Source: Planctomycetota bacterium (GTDB taxonomy: Bacteria; Planctomycetota; J058; JARGOJ01). From it: a stretch of 9,350 nucleotides of DNA. A program made the position numbers and the translations under genes. The DNA lies in NCBI GenBank assembly GCA_029210225.1, contig JARGOJ010000279.1:1-9350 (forward strand). Reading direction: 5' to 3'. The notes beneath the pieces were generated by a model. The model was given only the letters and a program-made list of their open reading frames with translations, was not told the origin of the DNA and did not search any database. Positions 6,407 through 9,350 of this stretch are shown here, piece after piece. Within the stretch, counting starts at the first letter, position 1; every line of letters begins with the position of its first letter.

Positions 6407-6463
6407 TAGGGGAAGAGATTTTCACGGGGCAAAACCCACGGGTCCCAGGAAAACCCTAATTTG

Positions 6464-6478
6464 GCTTAAGGACTAAGC
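6464..6478 (+). repeat. 5-bp hairpin GCTTA/TAAGC
   Basis: GCTTA at 6464-6468 pairs with TAAGC at 6474-6478 over a 5-nt loop (AGGAC), with one further G-U pair outward. It is short and could occur by chance. Confidence 0.25.
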
Positions 6479-6506
6479 TCTTGTGGGATTTCCTTCGGGA
6501 TTAGAC

Positions 6507-6536
6507 TTGATATTGGCATGCTATTCGATGCTTAAT
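6507..6536 (+). promoter_or_regulatory. Weak promoter candidate for the exported protein/matrixin pair
   Basis: TTGATA at 6507-6512 (five of six to the -35 consensus) is followed after 18 bp by CTTAAT at 6531-6536 (four of six to the -10 consensus). It would give a leader of roughly 75-80 nt. The first copy of the GATGCTTA direct repeat overlaps the -10; the second copy lies downstream at 6551-6558. Confidence 0.35.
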
Positions 6537-6620
6537 AGGCAAGCTTTTTTGATGCTTACAGACTTATGTAGGTGTTGGGAAGAGAAAGATTTTCGCTATG
6601 CGAAATATGGGAGAGACGAG

Positions 6621-7199
6621 ATGAAAAAGGGTCTTCTAATTGCCGGAACCCTTGGCCTTTGCTTGCTACTTTTCACGCAAGAGACAAGGTCAGCCACGGT
6701 GTTGAAGTTCAACACACAGCAGATGACCGCCCGCGCCAATAAGATTGTCTTCGGCGTTGTGGAGTCAAAAGTCAGTCGACCGCTCTCCGAAAATAGTCGG
6801 CAAATCTACACCGAATATAAGATTAAGGTCACTGAGACTTGGAAGAACAGCAAGTCTGAAAAGACCGTTACCTTTAAACAGTTGGGTGGCAAGGTCGGAA
6901 ACCGCGGTTACTTTATCGCCGGAGCCGCCACTTATAACGTTGGTGAAGAGGTCGTTATCTTTCTCGACAAAGCCAACCCAGTCAACGGTTGCTGCTTCAC
7001 GATTGGCTTGGCTCAGGGCAAGTATCACGTCGAGCTCGACCAAAGCAAAAACGAAAAAGTTGTGTCTCGCCACATGGAGAAGCTCGAGCTCCTCGACGCC
7101 GACACCCGCAAACCTACAAGCGCCCACCAAAATAAGAAGTCTCTACTTTCTGGCCTCAAAGGCGAGGTCGTCAAAGCTCTGGTTCCTAAAAAGAAGTAA
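6621..7199 (+). CDS. Small exported protein of unknown function, partner of the matrixin
   Basis: I do not recognise a named family. From ATG 6621 the protein has 192 residues and begins with a clean Sec signal peptide: MKK, a hydrophobic core to about residue 18, and a probable signal peptidase I site after RSA (residue 25). I chose this start because GGGAG (6609-6613) lies 7 nt before it; the same frame is open upstream to 6483, but that would bury the signal peptide behind 46 unrelated residues. The mature part looks beta-rich. Segments KIVFGVVESK (41-50), IYTEYKIKVTETWK (62-75), TVTFKQLGGKVG (82-93), YNVGEEVVIFLDK (105-117) and TIGLAQGKYHV (127-137) give the impression of one compact domain. 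A vicinal Cys124-Cys125 precedes the last segment, and the tail (about 163-192) is Lys-rich. It lies 57 bp before the matrixin gene on the same strand, probably in one transcript. It should be periplasmic or secreted. A partner, chaperone or inhibitor role for the protease is only inferred from position. Confidence 0.8.
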   Translation: MKKGLLIAGTLGLCLLLFTQETRSATVLKFNTQQMTARANKIVFGVVESKVSRPLSENSRQIYTEYKIKVTETWKNSKSEKTVTFKQLGGKVGNRGYFIAGAATYNVGEEVVIFLDKANPVNGCCFTIGLAQGKYHVELDQSKNEKVVSRHMEKLELLDADTRKPTSAHQNKKSLLSGLKGEVVKALVPKKK

Positions 7200-7256
7200 C
7201 CGCCGAGTCTAGACGCCCCCTGTCCTCAATAGAAGTCGCTGAAAAGGTTAGAAATC

Positions 7257-9002
7257 ATGTGCTTAAATCGCTGTAGAGTCTCAAAATCATTCATTAGGAA
7301 CTCATTCCTACTCGTCATAGGCCTCCTCGCCGCCACAATCGGCGGCACCAGCTACGCCTTCGTCCGACTTTCCGTCAATGGCAGCGAGCTCTTCTGGCCC
7401 AACGGCAACACCCAACCCATCTCCTTTGTGATCGCCAACGGCACCGTCAACGGAATCACACAGGCATCCTACGAAGGCGCCGTACGACGAGCCTTCCAAA
7501 GCTGGGAAGCGGTCCCAGAATCGGGGATCAGCTTTACCGAAGACACAAACCAAGGCTCCAAAAACAGAGCCGACTACACCTCGGACAACATTCACACTGT
7601 CATGTTCGATTCCAACAACAGCACCGGCTTCTTCGGCAACTCAGGACTCGTCGCCGTCACCCCCGTTGAATTCACCGGGCAGGGACAAATCACCGACGCC
7701 GACATTATCCTCAACGCCCAAAACCACACCTTTTCAACGACCAATCAAGCGAACGCCTTCGACGTCCAAAGCGTTGTCACCCACGAAGTCGGACACTTCA
7801 TTGGCCTCGACCACAGCCCTGTGCTCGGCGCCACAATGGTCCCCTTCGCCCTCCAAAACAACCTCCTCCAAAGATCCCTTGAGATCGATGACGCCGCTGC
7901 AGCGACCGCCGCTTACCCCGCGCTCAACGCAATGAACGCCCAACTTCGAGGACGCATTGTGAATAGTGGGAACGATAAGTCAGGCGCTCACGTTGTCGCA
8001 CAAAACGACGACGGCTCCGTCGCCGCAACGACTGTCTCCAACGCCGACGGAACCTTTGTTCTCTCCGGCCTCGATAGTCAAAAGTCCTACCGCGTCTACG
8101 CCGAGCCTCTAGATGGCCCCGTTGTTGCCAACAACCTCTCCACAGGAATCAGTAACCTCCGCGTCGACACCGACTTCGGGACAACTTACTACGGAGGCTT
8201 TCAAAACCCCACGGGCTTCGTTCCAGGAAACGGCTTCGCGGTTGACCTCGGCACCCTCAACACCTTCGATCCCGCACAACCACAACCCATGAATATCACC
8301 TCAACATCACGCACCAGCGGCGTTGTTGGAACAACCGTGAACGTCACCCTCGCAACCGACAACCTTCGCCAGAGCGACAATATCCGACTCTCAAGCCCTG
8401 ACCTCAACGTCAGCAATGTTGTGATATCGGGAGCATTCGGAACTTTCGTGACCCTCGACGTGACGATCCCCGCAAACGCTATCCCTGGGCTCTATTCCTT
8501 CCAAGTTGACAGAGACACAACCGGCGAGTGCGTCGTACTCACTGGCGGCTTCGAAGTCATTCTTCCAGCCCCAACCGCCGAAAACATTAGTCCAGATAAC
8601 GTTGACGGAAGCACCGACACCATCGTCTCGATCTTCGGAACCAACTTCGTCGACGGCCTCAAAGTCATTATCGGCAACACAATCATCGATAACGCCACAG
8701 CCGTCGCCCCCAACGAACTCCAATTCTCACTCCTCAACGTCGCCATTGAGACAGGCACCCACGAAGTTCGCGTTGAGAATCCCGACGGTCAGTTCGATAT
8801 GCTCCCCATGACCCTCACAATCACCGGAAGCTCCGCTCCCGAACCAAGCCCAGCACCCGCTCCCGCCGGTGGTGGTGGCGGCGGTGGCGGTGGCGGCGGT
8901 GGCTGCTCTGTGAGCGCCGCTCCTGTCGACTTCGCTGGCGGCCTTGGAAACCTACTACCACTGATTTTCCTCGGCTTCCTCGCGCTCCGTCGTCGCTCAT
9001 AA
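7257..9002 (+). CDS. Secreted matrixin (M10) metalloprotease with C-terminal sorting tail
   Basis: This is a 581-residue exported zinc protease. Signal peptide: residues 1-34, cleavage probably after SYA. Catalytic domain: about 35-222, with zinc site HEVGHFIGLDH (176-186; ligands His176, His180, His186, catalytic Glu177), the conserved Ser187 and Met194 in GATMVP as the Met-turn. This is the metzincin/matrixin pattern. No PRCGxPD cysteine-switch propeptide precedes it. A CarboxypepD_reg-like beta domain follows (about 228-285), then an Ig-like stretch (about 343-436) and an IPT/TIG-like domain (about 437-523). The end is a Pro/Ala/Ser linker, twelve glycines (538-549), Cys550, a hydrophobic segment (about 564-577) and Arg578-580: a GlyGly/JDVT/MYXO-CTERM-like signal for processing and surface anchoring. 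Ribosome binding is by a weak AAAGG at 7242-7246; no other early start fits the signal peptide. Coding bases are rich in C and A. It is closed by a terminator at 9034. The substrate is unknown. Confidence 0.92.
   Translation: MCLNRCRVSKSFIRNSFLLVIGLLAATIGGTSYAFVRLSVNGSELFWPNGNTQPISFVIANGTVNGITQASYEGAVRRAFQSWEAVPESGISFTEDTNQGSKNRADYTSDNIHTVMFDSNNSTGFFGNSGLVAVTPVEFTGQGQITDADIILNAQNHTFSTTNQANAFDVQSVVTHEVGHFIGLDHSPVLGATMVPFALQNNLLQRSLEIDDAAAATAAYPALNAMNAQLRGRIVNSGNDKSGAHVVAQNDDGSVAATTVSNADGTFVLSGLDSQKSYRVYAEPLDGPVVANNLSTGISNLRVDTDFGTTYYGGFQNPTGFVPGNGFAVDLGTLNTFDPAQPQPMNITSTSRTSGVVGTTVNVTLATDNLRQSDNIRLSSPDLNVSNVVISGAFGTFVTLDVTIPANAIPGLYSFQVDRDTTGECVVLTGGFEVILPAPTAENISPDNVDGSTDTIVSIFGTNFVDGLKVIIGNTIIDNATAVAPNELQFSLLNVAIETGTHEVRVENPDGQFDMLPMTLTITGSSAPEPSPAPAPAGGGGGGGGGGGGCSVSAAPVDFAGGLGNLLPLIFLGFLALRRRS
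8868..8903 (+). repeat. (GGT/GGC)12 trinucleotide tract encoding Gly12
   Basis: Twelve consecutive glycine codons, a mix of GGT and GGC, encode residues 538-549 of the matrixin directly before Cys550. It is a flexible linker at the protein level and a possible slippage site at the DNA level; changes by whole triplets would only alter linker length. Confidence 0.85.
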
Positions 9003-9033
9003 AAGCGATTCTCCAAAATCAAACACTAGGGTC

Positions 9034-9058
9034 AGGCCAATAGGTCTGGCCTTTTTTT
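9034..9058 (+). terminator. Intrinsic terminator of the matrixin gene
   Basis: AGGCCA (9034-9039) pairs with TGGCCT (9047-9052) over a 7-nt loop, and seven T residues occupy 9052-9058. It lies 31 bp after the matrixin stop codon and only 9 bp before the next start codon. Confidence 0.85.
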
Positions 9059-9061
9059 AAT
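9056..9061 (+). promoter_or_regulatory. Possible -10 element (TTTAAT) overlapping the terminator T-run
   Basis: TTTAAT matches five of six positions of the -10 consensus. The initiation point expected about 7 nt later falls on the ATG at 9068, which has no ribosome binding site, so a leaderless transcript is conceivable. The matching -35 position (CAGGCC) is poor. Confidence 0.25.
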
Positions 9062-9067
9062 TCCGGC

Positions 9068-9350
9068 ATGGTTCCTATGACACATATCATTCAGTCTCGC
9101 CCCCCCAAAGGCGCTGTAGAAGCTTCAAGGACACTCTTAGGAGACGACGTAGGCTCGTATCTCAAAGACGCCGCGAGCACTCCTGGAGGCAACACAACCC
9201 GAGTCCTCGTTCCCAAGACAGAAGGACAGATCGTCCACGGCATCAAAGAACTTTCGAGCGTTCTCGTCATCGGCGCCCAATCTTCTCTCACTGGAGGCGC
9301 GACCCCTAAAGGCGAGGCAGTCATCTCAACTAGCGCCCTCGACCAAATCG
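9068..9350 (+). CDS. FAD-linked oxidase (GlcD-like), N-terminal part, cut by window edge
   Basis: Ninety-four codons are visible, open to the right edge. The segment TRVLVPKTEGQIVHGIKE (44-61) matches the start of the PCMH-type FAD-binding domain of the FAD_binding_4 family, where a Pro-rich strand is followed by a helix binding the cofactor. GAQSSLTGGATPKGE (69-83) is the glycine-rich loop that contacts the FAD pyrophosphate, followed by the usual beta-strand and Leu-Asp-x-Ile. Enzymes of this type oxidise 2-hydroxyacids such as glycolate or lactate, and many work with a GlcF-like Fe-S subunit like the one encoded at 5035. ATG 9068 and ATG 9077 (residue 4) are both possible; neither has a ribosome binding site. 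The gene follows a strong terminator immediately, so its expression needs read-through or a promoter overlapping the terminator. The family call is good; the substrate cannot be told. Confidence 0.82.
   Translation, partial: MVPMTHIIQSRPPKGAVEASRTLLGDDVGSYLKDAASTPGGNTTRVLVPKTEGQIVHGIKELSSVLVIGAQSSLTGGATPKGEAVISTSALDQI

Larger units (their letters stand above)
6232..6620. other. 389-bp stretch without a convincing gene
   Basis: No recognisable protein is encoded here. A 69-codon frame at 6267-6476 starts with TTG, lacks a ribosome binding site and has an unconvincing Trp/Arg/Pro-rich composition. The stretch holds three inverted repeats (6325-6342, 6378-6406, 6464-6478), an 8-bp direct repeat (GATGCTTA at 6527 and 6551) and a weak promoter candidate. 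No clear terminator follows the Fe-S gene. It may hold a long regulatory leader, a small RNA or a decayed gene; I recognise no known riboswitch class. Confidence 0.5.

Noticed and set aside
6385..6460. Possible cyclic-di-GMP (GEMM) riboswitch fragments such as GCAAAG and GGCAAAAC
   Set aside because: The conserved GEMM core and the required paired helices cannot be assembled from this sequence in the right order and spacing.
6267..6476. 69-codon frame upstream of the exported protein
   Set aside because: TTG start, no ribosome binding site, no recognisable motif and odd composition; treated as non-coding.
6483..6620. N-terminal extension of the exported protein from 6483
   Set aside because: The extension has no ribosome binding site and would place a clean signal peptide internally; ATG 6621 with GGGAG upstream is a much better start.
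6621..6695. Lipoprotein signal in the small exported protein
   Set aside because: Cys14 lies within the hydrophobic core and the preceding residues (LGL) do not form a lipobox; a signal peptidase I site after RSA fits better.

Overview
The window carries seven protein-coding genes, two of them cut by its edges, and no RNA genes, insertion sequences, phage genes or CRISPR. Base composition is moderate, a little above 50% GC by eye. The gene types suggest a Gram-negative bacterium of the Deltaproteobacteria/Bdellovibrionota/Myxococcota sort: a secreted matrixin with a Cys-plus-hydrophobic-plus-Arg sorting tail, a MthK-like K+ channel, an A-type Fe-S carrier and a GlcF-type Fe-S protein. This placement is an inference from gene style, not from a marker gene.

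Left part (1-3301, minus strand): three co-directional genes spaced 34-36 bp apart, read right to left. They are a cytoplasmic beta-propeller (PD40/TolB-like) protein, a long histidine ammonia-lyase (hutH) and the N-terminal 168 codons of histidyl-tRNA synthetase (hisS). No other hut genes are visible, so histidine breakdown and histidine charging sit together outside a classical hut operon. The lyase has Ser-Ser-Gly where the MIO cofactor normally forms from Ala-Ser-Gly.

Middle (3302-6231): a 172-bp divergent promoter region with two similar GGG-TAT-TTCCC palindromes separates the minus-strand cluster from a plus-strand two-TM/RCK potassium channel. Next come an iron-sulfur carrier (IscA/ErpA/HesB type) with its own promoter and terminator, and a GlcF/HdrB-like iron-sulfur protein. 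In the latter, several expected cluster cysteines are serines.

Right part (6232-9350): a 389-bp stretch without a convincing gene holds three inverted repeats and a direct repeat. It is followed by a small exported protein and a 581-residue secreted matrixin metalloprotease. The matrixin has CarboxypepD_reg-like and IPT/TIG-like domains, a Gly12-Cys linker and a C-terminal sorting tail. A strong intrinsic terminator lies only 9 bp before the start of an FAD-linked oxidase (GlcD type) that runs off the edge. The Fe-S protein and the FAD oxidase look like partner subunits separated by the protease pair, as if a protease cassette had been inserted between them.

The best candidate for something undescribed is the exported pair at 6621-9002. 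The protease shows no cysteine-switch propeptide, and its small partner carries a vicinal Cys-Cys. A partner, chaperone or inhibitor relationship is a reasonable but untested hypothesis.
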